DNA of 8,395 bases from Anaerolineae bacterium (GCA_027079895.1 JALWUZ010000081.1:1-8395), one strand, 5' to 3'; numbered from the stretch's first letter, positions 1 to 6,280 are shown. Notes: generated from the letters alone by a model not told the origin. A program made the numbers and translations.

Positions 1-705
1 GTGCTGGAGCGGAACACCATCCGGGGGAACAGGACTGACGACGGCGCCGGCGGGGTGTCGTGCAGCAGTGCCGCCCGTCTGGTGGGGAACGTCATCACCG
101 GGAACGAAGGCGGGGAGGGCGGCGGGATAGGGCTGTTTGGCGACGCCGAAGTGAGCGGCAACCTGATTCAGGGGAACACGGCATCTCGCGGCGGCGGGGT
201 CTACATCTGGGGCGGCAGCCCGACGCTGGTCAACAACGCGGTGGTGGACAATGTCGGGACGTACCGAGGGGCGGGGGTCTACGTCACGACCGGCACGGGC
301 GCAGCCGCGCCGCGCCTGCTGCACACCACCATCGCCCGCAACGGCGGCGGACGGTACGGCGACGGCAGCGCGGTTTACGTCCAGGATGAGGGGTTTCTCC
401 ACTGCGACGTGGTGCTGACCAACACCATCATCTTCAGTCACACGGCGGGCATCACGGTGACGGCGGGGAACACGGTCACGTTGAACGGGACGCTGTGGCA
501 GGCCAACGGCACCGACCGGGGCGGCGCGGGGACTATCAACCACAGCAACGACTACGCCGGCGACCCGGCCTTCGACGCCGACGGCTACCACCTGACCTCC
601 AACTCGCTGGCCCTCGACCGGGGGGTGAACGCCGGGGTGACGAGCGACATTGACGGCGACAAGCGTCCCCAGGGGGGGGGGTATGACCTCGGCGCGGACG
701 AGTTT
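1..705 (+). repeat. Beta-helix block, copy 1
   Basis: This block aligns with 2062-2769 at an offset of 2061 nt, with a single 3-nt indel near 295 (TGTG against TGSSG). Bases 1-105 match 2062-2166 exactly, including third codon positions; the first mismatch is at 106 (G against A at 2167). The rest has scattered substitutions, giving roughly 85% protein identity by eye. Because the block begins at the window edge, the identical stretch may extend further upstream. The pattern suggests intragenic duplication, possibly with later gene conversion over the first part. Confidence 0.9.
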
Positions 706-3081
706 CCCGCCGCGCCGTCCAGCATAGCCTGGGAGAAGCGGGTTCGCGTCGGCGACGGCTCCTGGCAGAACTGGGACGCCGGGCCGTTCACCATCTCCCC
801 CGGCGAGAGCGTCACCATCGTCGAGCGGGTGTGGGTGACGCAGACCGGCAGCGTCTCCTTCACCTTGAGCGAAGCGTGGACTCCCTCGCTGAACTGGGTG
901 AGCGGACAGGCCACCGCTGGCACCGTCTCGCACGCGGGCCGCACGGCCACCTGGTCTACCTGGTCTGCGCCCACCGTCGCCGGCAACACCTGGCACGTGC
1001 TGACTCAGACCCTGACGGCGGTCGCCGTAGCGGACTACGCCGACACGCTGACCGAGACGCTGACGGTGGCGGGGGCGGGTTCGCAACTGCCGGAGCGGGC
1101 GGTGCATTTCCAGCACCCGCGCCCGGAACCGCGTTGGGAGAAGACGGTGCGGGTCAACGACGGCGCGGCGCAATCGTGGACGGCGGGGCCGTTCGACGTC
1201 AGCGACGGGGACACGGTGACGATCGTTGACCGGGTGTGGGTGACGCACACCGCCGCCGTGACGTTCGCGCTGGGGCAGACGTGGGGGAGCGGGCTGGTGT
1301 TCCAGGGACAGAGCCACGACGCGGGCGCGGTCGTCACCGGCACGCGGACGCTGACCTGGAACGTCGGCAACGTCGCCGCCAACCAGTGGCATGTGCTGAC
1401 GACGACGTTGCGCGTCAGCGGCACCGGCTGGCTGTACGAGGCCGTCACCGAGACGCTGGCCGTGAGCGACGCGGCGACGCAGCCCGGCCAGCGGCAGTTC
1501 AAGGTGCTGAATCAGGGCGGCGCGGCCGACTGCCACGTGCGCGTCAACGACTCGGCCACCGAGTACCACACCGTCCAGGACGGCATAGACGCCGCCCGGG
1601 CGGGGGACGTGGTCAAGGTGGCCGGCACCTGCACGGTCGTTAGTCAGCGGGGCGGTTCGTCGCAGATCGGGTACATCGCCAAGAGCATCACTCTGCGGGG
1701 GGGCTACACGACGACGAACTGGACGACGCCCGACCCGGTGGCCCACCCGACGACGCTGGACGCGCAGGGACAGGGACGAGTGCTCTACATCAGCGGCAGC
1801 GGCATCGCGCCGACTATCGAGGGTCTGCGGCTCACCGGTGGGAAGGTCGAGGAGGTGGGCGGTAGTGGCGGCGGAGTCTACGTCTCCGATGTGGGGGGCG
1901 TCATCAGTGACTGCGTGATCTTCAGCAACACGGTCTCCTACTACGGCGGCGGGATCTACATCCAGGGCAGCGCCATCCGGTTGGCCGGCAACACCATCGC
2001 CAGCAACACGGTGACGGCCCCCGGCGGCGGGGCGGGAGTGTTCATCGCCTCCGGCAGCCCGGTGCTGGAGCGGAACACCATCCGGGGGAACAGGACTGAC
2101 GACGGCGCCGGCGGGGTGTCGTGCAGCAGTGCCGCCCGTCTGGTGGGGAACGTCATCACCGGGAACAAAGGCGGGGCGGGCGGCGGGATCGGGTTGCTTG
2201 GCGACGCCGAAGTGACCGGCAACCTCGTTCAGGGGAACACGGCGGCTCGTGGCGGCGGGGTCTACATCTGGAGCAGCAGCCCGACGCTGATTAACAACGC
2301 GGTGGTGGACAATGTCGGGACGTACCGGGGGGCGGGGGTCTACGTCACGACCGGCAGTTCGGGCGCAGCCGCGCCGCGCCTGCTGCACACCACCATCGCC
2401 CGCAACGGCGGCGGACGGTACGGCGACGGCAGCGCGGTTTACGTCCAGGACGAAGGGTTTCTCCACTGCGACGTGGCGCTGACCAACACCATCCTCTTCA
2501 GCCACACGGTGGGGGTCACGGTGACGGCGGGGAACGCGGCCACGCTGAACGGGACGCTGTGGCAGTCCAACGGCACGGATCGGGGCGGCGCGGGGACCAT
2601 CAACCACAGCAACGACCACAGCGGGGCCCCGGCCCTGGCCTCCGACGGCTACCATCTGACGAGTGCGTCGGCGGCCATCAACGCCGGAGTGAACGCCGGA
2701 GTGACGGGCGACATTGACGGCCAGACGCGGCCCCAGAGCGGCGGGTACGACATCGGCGCGGATGAGTTCGTGTGCGTCGCGGTGAGTGGCGTCAGCATCA
2801 CCGGCCCGACGACGGGCACCGTCGGCAGCGTCTACACCTTCACCGCCAGCGTCGCGCCGGCGAACGCCAGCGAGTATATCACTTACACCTGGGTATCCAC
2901 GCCCGGCAACGTCCACCTGCCGAACCGGTCGGTGGTGACGTACACCTGGACGGCCGCCGGAGATTACACCGTCACTCTCACGGCGAGCAACTGCGGCGGC
3001 AGCGGCACCGCTTCTCGTGGCGTGCATATCGAGAGCAGTAAGCGGTACGTCTACCTGCCGCTGGTGTTGCGCGGTCGGTAA
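1..3081 (+). CDS. Giant secreted parallel beta-helix surface protein, 5'-truncated by window edge
   Basis: The frame is open from base 1 and stops at TAA 3079-3081, leaving 1026 visible codons. The GTG at base 1 is not the start: the same codon recurs at 2062 in the middle of a beta-helix, and no ribosome site is visible, so the N-terminus and signal peptide lie upstream. Residues 1-235 are beta-helix rungs (NTIxGN, GGGVYI and SPTLxNN repeats) ending in a 'choice-of-anchor Q'-like motif, DIDGDKRP...GADEF. Residues 244-509 are two tandem beta-sandwich-like domains, each starting WEK. Residues 510-923 are a second full beta-helix, opening DCHVRVNDS and TVQDGIDAARAGD. Residues about 926-1012 look PKD-like (YTWTAAGDYTVTLTASN). 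The last 11 residues are YVYLPLVLRGR, a tail I associate with exported Chloroflexota proteins. The likely role is a cell-surface or secreted adhesin or carbohydrate-active scaffold. No catalytic residues are recognisable, so the substrate is unknown. The family call is confident; the function is not. Confidence 0.88.
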   Translation: MLERNTIRGNRTDDGAGGVSCSSAARLVGNVITGNEGGEGGGIGLFGDAEVSGNLIQGNTASRGGGVYIWGGSPTLVNNAVVDNVGTYRGAGVYVTTGTGAAAPRLLHTTIARNGGGRYGDGSAVYVQDEGFLHCDVVLTNTIIFSHTAGITVTAGNTVTLNGTLWQANGTDRGGAGTINHSNDYAGDPAFDADGYHLTSNSLALDRGVNAGVTSDIDGDKRPQGGGYDLGADEFPAAPSSIAWEKRVRVGDGSWQNWDAGPFTISPGESVTIVERVWVTQTGSVSFTLSEAWTPSLNWVSGQATAGTVSHAGRTATWSTWSAPTVAGNTWHVLTQTLTAVAVADYADTLTETLTVAGAGSQLPERAVHFQHPRPEPRWEKTVRVNDGAAQSWTAGPFDVSDGDTVTIVDRVWVTHTAAVTFALGQTWGSGLVFQGQSHDAGAVVTGTRTLTWNVGNVAANQWHVLTTTLRVSGTGWLYEAVTETLAVSDAATQPGQRQFKVLNQGGAADCHVRVNDSATEYHTVQDGIDAARAGDVVKVAGTCTVVSQRGGSSQIGYIAKSITLRGGYTTTNWTTPDPVAHPTTLDAQGQGRVLYISGSGIAPTIEGLRLTGGKVEEVGGSGGGVYVSDVGGVISDCVIFSNTVSYYGGGIYIQGSAIRLAGNTIASNTVTAPGGGAGVFIASGSPVLERNTIRGNRTDDGAGGVSCSSAARLVGNVITGNKGGAGGGIGLLGDAEVTGNLVQGNTAARGGGVYIWSSSPTLINNAVVDNVGTYRGAGVYVTTGSSGAAAPRLLHTTIARNGGGRYGDGSAVYVQDEGFLHCDVALTNTILFSHTVGVTVTAGNAATLNGTLWQSNGTDRGGAGTINHSNDHSGAPALASDGYHLTSASAAINAGVNAGVTGDIDGQTRPQSGGYDIGADEFVCVAVSGVSITGPTTGTVGSVYTFTASVAPANASEYITYTWVSTPGNVHLPNRSVVTYTWTAAGDYTVTLTASNCGGSGTASRGVHIESSKRYVYLPLVLRGR
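672..681 (+). repeat. 10-G homopolymer inside coding sequence
   Basis: Ten consecutive G bases encode the end of a Gln codon and three Gly codons just before the GADEF motif. The equivalent site in copy 2 reads CAG AGC GGC GGG and has no long run. By direct reading, gaining one G creates TGA at 684-686 and losing one G creates TAG at 725-727. Either single-base slip therefore truncates the protein before the WEK domains, second helix, PKD-like domain and C-terminal tail. As given, the frame is intact. Confidence 0.95.
730..1527 (+). repeat. Two tandem WEK beta-domains (protein-level repeat)
   Basis: Residues 244-378 and 379-509 of the surface protein align with each other. Shared positions include W-E-K-x-V-R-V, AGPF, TVTIV-x-RVWVT, NxWHVLT and the closing TETL. 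The period is 135 residues. The spacing and hydrophobic pattern suggest an immunoglobulin-like or DUF11-like beta-sandwich stalk linking the two beta-helices. The copies are diverged at the DNA level, so this is an older duplication than the helix blocks. Assignment to a named family is tentative. Confidence 0.7.
2062..2769 (+). repeat. Beta-helix block, copy 2
   Basis: This is the second copy of the 1-705 block, in the same frame and encoding residues 688-923. It ends with the same DIDGxxRP...GADEF closing motif as copy 1, and the two sequences diverge completely just after it: copy 1 runs into the WEK domains and copy 2 into the PKD-like domain. Here the helix is complete, because its N-terminal cap (residues 510-687) is inside the window. 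That cap shows what is probably missing upstream of copy 1. Confidence 0.9.
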
Positions 3082-3087
3082 CGGGAC

Positions 3088-3114
3088 GGGGGCGCGGGCC
3101 GAGCCTGCGCCCCC
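3088..3114 (+). terminator. GC-rich hairpin after surface-protein gene
   Basis: Bases 3088-3099 pair with 3103-3114 as a 12-bp stem with one G-T pair and a 3-base loop (CGA), starting 6 nt after the TAA stop. No T-tract follows, so it is not a classical intrinsic terminator. It may be an attenuating or mRNA-stabilising hairpin. Leaky read-through into the next gene is plausible, because no promoter is obvious between them. Confidence 0.5.
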
Positions 3115-3127
3115 GGAGTTCGTCATT

Positions 3128-3133
3128 GGGAGG
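3128..3133 (+). promoter_or_regulatory. Ribosome binding site that sets the DUF3592 start
   Basis: GGGAGG lies 4 nt before ATG 3138. It overlaps the alternative TTG at 3126, which therefore cannot use it. This supports the shorter 147-residue product. Confidence 0.7.
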
Positions 3134-3137
3134 AAAG

Positions 3138-3581
3138 ATGGTCAGACAACCTGCGCTCAGAAAAATCATCGTGACCGATTGGGGTGCTCTCCTGGGAGTC
3201 GCCGGGGCGGTGGGTACCGTGGTGATTTACGCTTGCCTCTTGCCCACCGAGGGGGTGAAACTGTCCGACGCGATAGGGCTTACAGCCTTCATAGGGGTTG
3301 TGGCGTTCTCCTTTGCCATCGTCGCGCTGTGGCGGGTGCGGGCGATCAACGCCGTTTTCCGGGATGGGGTCGAGGCTCCGGCGGTGATCGAGCATCTGAG
3401 GGGCAGTGGTGGACGGGGATGGATAGCCTACCGCTACACCTTCCGGGGACGGGAGTACCAGAGCGGCGTCCCTGTCATCCTCAATGATGAGATCAAGGCG
3501 TTGTCGCCCGGCGACCGGGTGGTCGTGGTGGTGGATCAGAACAACCCCAAGCGGGCTTTGATTCGCGATCTGTACTCCTGA
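3138..3581 (+). CDS. DUF3592-like membrane protein
   Basis: This gene encodes 147 residues and stops at TGA 3579-3581. ATG 3138 is chosen over the in-frame TTG at 3126 because GGGAGG at 3128-3133 lies just upstream of it and would overlap the TTG. Two hydrophobic helices are visible (about residues 16-35 and 44-66), followed by a soluble C-terminal domain. That domain reads DGVEAPAVIEHL, then a WIAYRYTFRGREY strand pair, then LSPGDRVVVVVDQNNPKRALI. This fits DUF3592: V-x-Y-x-Y-x-x-x-G, then a G-D-x-V-x-V strand and an 'NP..A' end. The biochemical role of the family is unknown to me. The beta-domain follows a short hairpin of two TM segments, so both protein ends are probably on the same side of the membrane. 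No operon partner is clear: the upstream gene ends 56 nt earlier and the next gene has its own promoter. Confidence 0.72.
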   Translation: MVRQPALRKIIVTDWGALLGVAGAVGTVVIYACLLPTEGVKLSDAIGLTAFIGVVAFSFAIVALWRVRAINAVFRDGVEAPAVIEHLRGSGGRGWIAYRYTFRGREYQSGVPVILNDEIKALSPGDRVVVVVDQNNPKRALIRDLYS

Positions 3582-3700
3582 ACGCGGCGCGGGGCGACTC
3601 AACACAACACGCGGCGCACGTTCCGGGGCGCGAAACGGACATCGGGCCTGTGGGGAGCGAGTAGCGCAGGGTTCATCTTCTGGCTGAGTAGATACCCCTG

Positions 3701-3709
3701 TGGTATAAT
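3701..3709 (+). promoter_or_regulatory. Extended -10 promoter (TGGTATAAT) for the lipoprotein-plsC unit
   Basis: A perfect TATAAT at 3704-3709 is preceded by TGG, giving a TGnTATAAT extended -10 box. No good -35 hexamer is seen at 16-18 nt spacing, which is common for extended -10 promoters. Initiation about 7 nt downstream would fall near 3716, right at the GGAGG ribosome site (3717-3721). The mRNA leader would then be only about 13 nt. The rest of the 3582-3728 gap holds only a 9-nt direct repeat and a weak hairpin. Confidence 0.75.
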
Positions 3710-3728
3710 CTCCCCCGGAGGAACGGGC

Positions 3729-4730
3729 ATGAAGATTCTCAGGTTGGCCGCGCTGTTGTCCCTGCTCACCCTGACGGCCTGTGGCAAAGTCGCCACGCCG
3801 ACGCCGACCTCGGTCGCCTCCCCCACGCCGACGGCGGTTCCGGTGGTCGTCAGCACCCCGACCATGCGGCCTACCCTCACTTTGCCCCCCACGCTCCCCG
3901 CTGCCACGGCGACCCCCACTCTCACCCCGACTCCGGTTATCCACATCGTGCAGGAGGGAGAGGTGTTGGGGGCTATCGCCTACCAGTACGGCGTCAGCGT
4001 GCAGGCCATCCAGGCCGCCAACGGGCTCGAAAACCCCCAGTACCTCCGGGTGGGACAGGAGTTGATCATCCCCGTCGGCGAGGAGGGGGAAGAGGCTCCG
4101 TTGCCCGGCGTGCTCCTGCCCACGCCGACGCCGTTGCCGTTCGTGGTGCAGGGGGTCGCCCTGTACGAGACGCCGGTCGGCAGCCTGTGGTGTCTGGGGG
4201 AAGTGCTCAACACCGGCGACACGTCTCTCACCAACGTGGAGGTGCGGGTAACGCTGCTCGACGGGAACGGCAGCCCTCTCGCCCAGGGGAACACCGGAGC
4301 CGCAGCCGACTACATCCCCCCCGGCGAGCGGGCTCCTTTCGGGCTCCTGTTCACCACGCCGCCGGAGGGCTGGGCCGGGCAGCAGGTCGCGATCGTGCGC
4401 GGCGACGCCGCCGACCCGGTCGCCGCGACCTACGTCCCCATCGCCGTCCATGGGACGGAGGGCCGGCCGTCCGACAATCGCTTCACGGTGAGCGGGACGG
4501 TGCAGAACGTCTCCGAGGAGCAGGAGGCCGGCAAGGTGCGGGTGATCGTCACTACCTACGACGCTCAGGGGTTGGTGACCGGCTTCCGGCAGGGGCGGGT
4601 GACGTTGGACAGCCCGCTCCCGCCCGGCGCGACGGCGGCCTTCTCCGTCACTCTCGATTTTCACGGCGGCGGCTCCCCGGCGGATTTTCACGTCATCGCC
4701 GTGGGGCGCGTCCCGCAGCAAGGAGGTTGA
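3729..4730 (+). CDS. LysM-domain lipoprotein with tandem FxLYD-like domains
   Basis: The protein has 333 residues, starting at ATG 3729 with GGAGG (3717-3721) 7 nt upstream. Residues 1-18 form a lipoprotein signal peptide: KILR, a hydrophobic core, and lipobox LTAC with Cys18 as the predicted lipidated residue. Residues 20-70 are a Pro/Thr-rich linker (TPTPT runs). Residues 71-115 are a LysM domain (HIVQEGEVLGAIAYQYGVS, AIQAANGL, LRVGQELIIP), expected to bind peptidoglycan or a similar glycan. A second PTPTP linker follows. Residues about 151-208 (LGEVLNTGDTSLTNVEVRVTL, YIPPGERAPF) and 252-310 (VSGTVQNVSEE, VRVIVTTYDAQG, LPPGATAAFSVTL) resemble FxLYD domains, beta-sandwiches common in bacterial lipoproteins. 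It acts outside the cytoplasmic membrane, probably tethering to the wall. It is co-transcribed with plsC, whose ribosome site is inside this gene's end. The specific function is unknown. Confidence 0.85.
   Translation: MKILRLAALLSLLTLTACGKVATPTPTSVASPTPTAVPVVVSTPTMRPTLTLPPTLPAATATPTLTPTPVIHIVQEGEVLGAIAYQYGVSVQAIQAANGLENPQYLRVGQELIIPVGEEGEEAPLPGVLLPTPTPLPFVVQGVALYETPVGSLWCLGEVLNTGDTSLTNVEVRVTLLDGNGSPLAQGNTGAAADYIPPGERAPFGLLFTTPPEGWAGQQVAIVRGDAADPVAATYVPIAVHGTEGRPSDNRFTVSGTVQNVSEEQEAGKVRVIVTTYDAQGLVTGFRQGRVTLDSPLPPGATAAFSVTLDFHGGGSPADFHVIAVGRVPQQGG
4720..4726 (+). promoter_or_regulatory. plsC ribosome binding site inside lipoprotein 3' end
   Basis: AAGGAGG spans the last Gln-Gly-Gly codons of the lipoprotein and lies 6 nt before TTG 4733. 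It fixes the plsC start and implies that ribosomes finishing the lipoprotein help initiate plsC. Confidence 0.85.
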
Positions 4731-4732
4731 TC

Positions 4733-5362
4733 TTGAGGGATTTGGTGTTCGTGGTGCTCCGCGCCGTCATCAAGGTGTTTCTGTGGCTCGTCGCCGACCT
4801 GGAGGTACACGGACGGGAGAACTTCCCCGACCCGCCTTACATCGCGGCGATCAATCATCTCTCCGTCTACGACTCGGTGGTGCTGTTGCACGTCTGCCCG
4901 CACAACCTGTACGCTTTCGCGGCGGCGAAGCACAAGAAGAACCCGCTCTACGGCCCGCTCCTGCGGGCGACCAAAGCCATCTGGGTGCGTCGTGGGGAGG
5001 TGGATCGGAAGGCGTTGCAGCAGGGGATCGCGGTGTTGAAAAACGGAGGTGTCCTGGGGGTCGCGCCGGAGGGGACTCGCGCTCGCGGGCCCTACGCGCT
5101 CCAGGAGGGCAAGCCGGGGGTCGCCTACCTGGCAGCCCATGCCGATGTGCCCATCGTGCCGGTGGGGCTCAGCGGTACCGAGCAGGTTAAGGACAACCTG
5201 CCCCGCCTGCGCCGCACTCACATCCGGGTCAACATCGGCGAGCCGATCTACCTGCCGGAAAGCGGCCGGCTGCGGGGCAAGAAGTTGCGCGAGTACACGG
5301 AGGAGATTATGCGCCGTCTGGCCGCGCTGCTGCCGGAGGAGTATCGGGGCGTGTACGCCTGA
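4733..5362 (+). CDS. plsC: 1-acyl-sn-glycerol-3-phosphate acyltransferase (PlsC family)
   Basis: The protein has 209 residues, from TTG 4733 to TGA 5360-5362. The start is set by AAGGAGG 6 nt upstream; TTG 4727 lies directly against that site and is unlikely. All glycerolipid acyltransferase blocks are visible. Block I is the catalytic NHLSVYD (His42, Asp47). Block II is around GPLLRATKAIWVRRG (residues 74-88). Block III is APEGTR (Glu113-Arg116), which binds the phosphate of lysophosphatidate. Block IV is VPIVPVG (139-145). A short hydrophobic N-terminus (residues 4-20) probably lies in the membrane surface. The expected reaction is acyl transfer to the sn-2 position of lysophosphatidic acid, giving phosphatidic acid at the cytoplasmic face. 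The length is typical of a minimal PlsC. It forms a unit with the preceding lipoprotein, and a terminator follows. Other acceptor lysolipids cannot be excluded from sequence. Confidence 0.92.
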   Translation: MRDLVFVVLRAVIKVFLWLVADLEVHGRENFPDPPYIAAINHLSVYDSVVLLHVCPHNLYAFAAAKHKKNPLYGPLLRATKAIWVRRGEVDRKALQQGIAVLKNGGVLGVAPEGTRARGPYALQEGKPGVAYLAAHADVPIVPVGLSGTEQVKDNLPRLRRTHIRVNIGEPIYLPESGRLRGKKLREYTEEIMRRLAALLPEEYRGVYA

Positions 5363-5381
5363 CGCCGCGCCGTGTGTACAA

Positions 5382-5426
5382 ACAGGATGGGCTCATGGGG
5401 GCGGTCGCTCCCACGAGCCCATCTGT
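5382..5426. terminator. Bidirectional hairpin terminator between converging genes
   Basis: ACAG(G)ATGGGCTC at 5382-5394 pairs with GAGCCCATCTGT at 5415-5426, with one bulged G. An inner stem, TGGGGGC (5396-5402) with GCTCCCA (5407-5413), closes on a GGTC loop; A5395/C5414 is the only mismatch between the stems. On the plus strand CGTTTGG follows, and on the minus strand TTGTAC follows, so the T-rich tails are weak. Its place between plsC (+) and the DUF3786 gene (-), 19 nt from one stop and 8 nt from the other, supports termination in both directions. Confidence 0.8.
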
Positions 5427-5434
5427 CGTTTGGT

Positions 5435-6073
5435 CTACTGACGCGCCGCCTTCAGCACCCGGCTCACCAGTTGACTGCCCAGGAGGGCCAGGCCGTAGAT
5501 CGGCATGTAGTGGGCGGCGGAGTCCTCGAACAGCACCCGCGCCTGCGAGGGGAACTCGTCATCGCCCTCCCAGTACACGAGGGCCAGTAACACGTGCGGG
5601 AGCACCTGGAAGGAGTACCCGGCGTCCCCCAGGTCTAGAGGCCGTCCGCCCAGCGATTCGGCGGCCCTCCGCAGAGCCGCTATCCCCCCGCGCAGTTCCC
5701 GCACCAGGCGCAGGCCGGTATACCCCTGGAACGCCACGGCGTAGAACATCCCATCGGGCAGGTCGCGGAACCCCACCAGTCGCCCGGAGGGGGTGGTGCC
5801 GTCGGCGGTCGCCAAGTAGGTGAGGATGATGCTGGAAAGGAAGGTCGGCGTCTCGGCGCCGGAGTCGGCTCGGCGGACGGTGAAATCGTCGGGGGAGATG
5901 AGGTACTCTTGCCCCAGGAAGGTCAGGTGGAAGCGGCCTTCCGCGTCCCGTTGGCAGCCGCTGCGCAAGGCGATCTTGTCCGGCGAGACTGTGAGCAGGG
6001 TCGCCTGCGCTTCCTCGACTACCGGGGCCAGTTTGTCAACCAGGTCTTGTAGTTGGGGCTGAAGGGGCTCCAT
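5435..6073 (-). CDS. DUF3786 domain-containing protein
   Basis: The protein has 212 residues, from ATG (6073-6071) to TAG (5437-5435). It is soluble, with no signal peptide or convincing TM helix. Its pattern matches DUF3786 as I know it. An N-terminal helix is followed by a strand region with F-H-L-T-F-L-G-Q-E-Y (48-57). Then come ILTYLATADG (83-92), the conserved LVGFRDLPDGMFYAVAF (99-115), LGGRPLDLGDAGYSFQVLP (141-159), VYWEGDDEFPSQARVLFEDSA (167-187), and a C-terminal helix. The D-D-E-F-P and LF-x-D-S-A positions are the most family-like. The molecular function of the family is not established to my knowledge. The ATG lies 5 nt after the tatA stop with no clear Shine-Dalgarno sequence, so translation probably depends on reinitiation from tatA. 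The pairing hints at a role linked to protein export, but that is inference only. Confidence 0.8.
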   Translation of the reverse strand: MEPLQPQLQDLVDKLAPVVEEAQATLLTVSPDKIALRSGCQRDAEGRFHLTFLGQEYLISPDDFTVRRADSGAETPTFLSSIILTYLATADGTTPSGRLVGFRDLPDGMFYAVAFQGYTGLRLVRELRGGIAALRRAAESLGGRPLDLGDAGYSFQVLPHVLLALVYWEGDDEFPSQARVLFEDSAAHYMPIYGLALLGSQLVSRVLKAARQ

Positions 6074-6078
6074 AGCAG

Positions 6079-6252
6079 TTACGCGCTCGTCTGATCGTCT
6101 TCCTGCGCTTCCTCTTCGCCGGACAGGGCCTTGCGGAACTCCCGAATGCCCTCGCCCAGGTCGCGGCCTACGCGCCCCAGGCGGCCCACGCCGAAGATCA
6201 ACACCACAATCACCAGCACAATCAGCAATTCCGGTACGCCAATTCTGGGCAT
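6079..6252 (-). CDS. tatA: TatA-family twin-arginine translocase subunit (57 aa)
   Basis: Read on the minus strand from ATG (6252-6250) to TAA (6081-6079), this gives 57 residues. The protein begins MPRIGVPELLIVLVIVVLIFG, followed by VGRLGRVGRDLGEGIREFRKAL and an acidic tail ending EDDQTSA. This is the TatA/TatE layout: a short N-terminal TM helix (about 6-21), the FG hinge, an amphipathic helix (about 23-43) and a charged tail. TatA oligomerises in the cytoplasmic membrane with TatC to pass folded proteins bearing RR signal peptides. The tail is short for TatA, but compact forms exist. GGAGG (6264-6260) lies 7 nt upstream and a strong promoter precedes it. No tatC or tatB is in the window, so the partners are elsewhere. 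DUF3786 follows after 5 nt. Confidence 0.9.
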   Translation of the reverse strand: MPRIGVPELLIVLVIVVLIFGVGRLGRVGRDLGEGIREFRKALSGEEEAQEDDQTSA

Positions 6253-6280
6253 TGCTTTCCCTCCCTGTGGATTTGGCCGA

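Noticed and set aside
1..3. GTG at base 1 as a true start codon
   Set aside because: The same codon and following sequence occur mid-domain at 2062, and the protein would lack both a signal peptide and the helix N-cap seen in copy 2. The gene must begin upstream.
1..3081. Repeats in the surface-protein gene as a CRISPR or other non-coding array
   Set aside because: The repeat units are long, in frame and encode beta-helix rungs. There is no regular short repeat with unique spacers.
3582..3617. Direct repeat ACGCGGCGC (3582-3590 and 3609-3617) as a regulator site or attachment site
   Set aside because: Nine GC-rich bases repeated once are likely by chance here. There is no integrase, tRNA or other mobile-element feature, and the copies are about 90 nt or more from the promoter.
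3123..4721. 532-codon minus-strand open frame opposite the DUF3592 and lipoprotein genes
   Set aside because: Its translation is rich in Arg, Gly and His with no domain pattern, and it lies antisense to two well-supported genes. Long antisense frames are expected at this GC content.
4187..4732. Longer upstream frame fused to plsC
   Set aside because: The extra residues are an Arg-rich shadow of the lipoprotein gene. AAGGAGG followed by TTG 4733 gives a normal-length PlsC.
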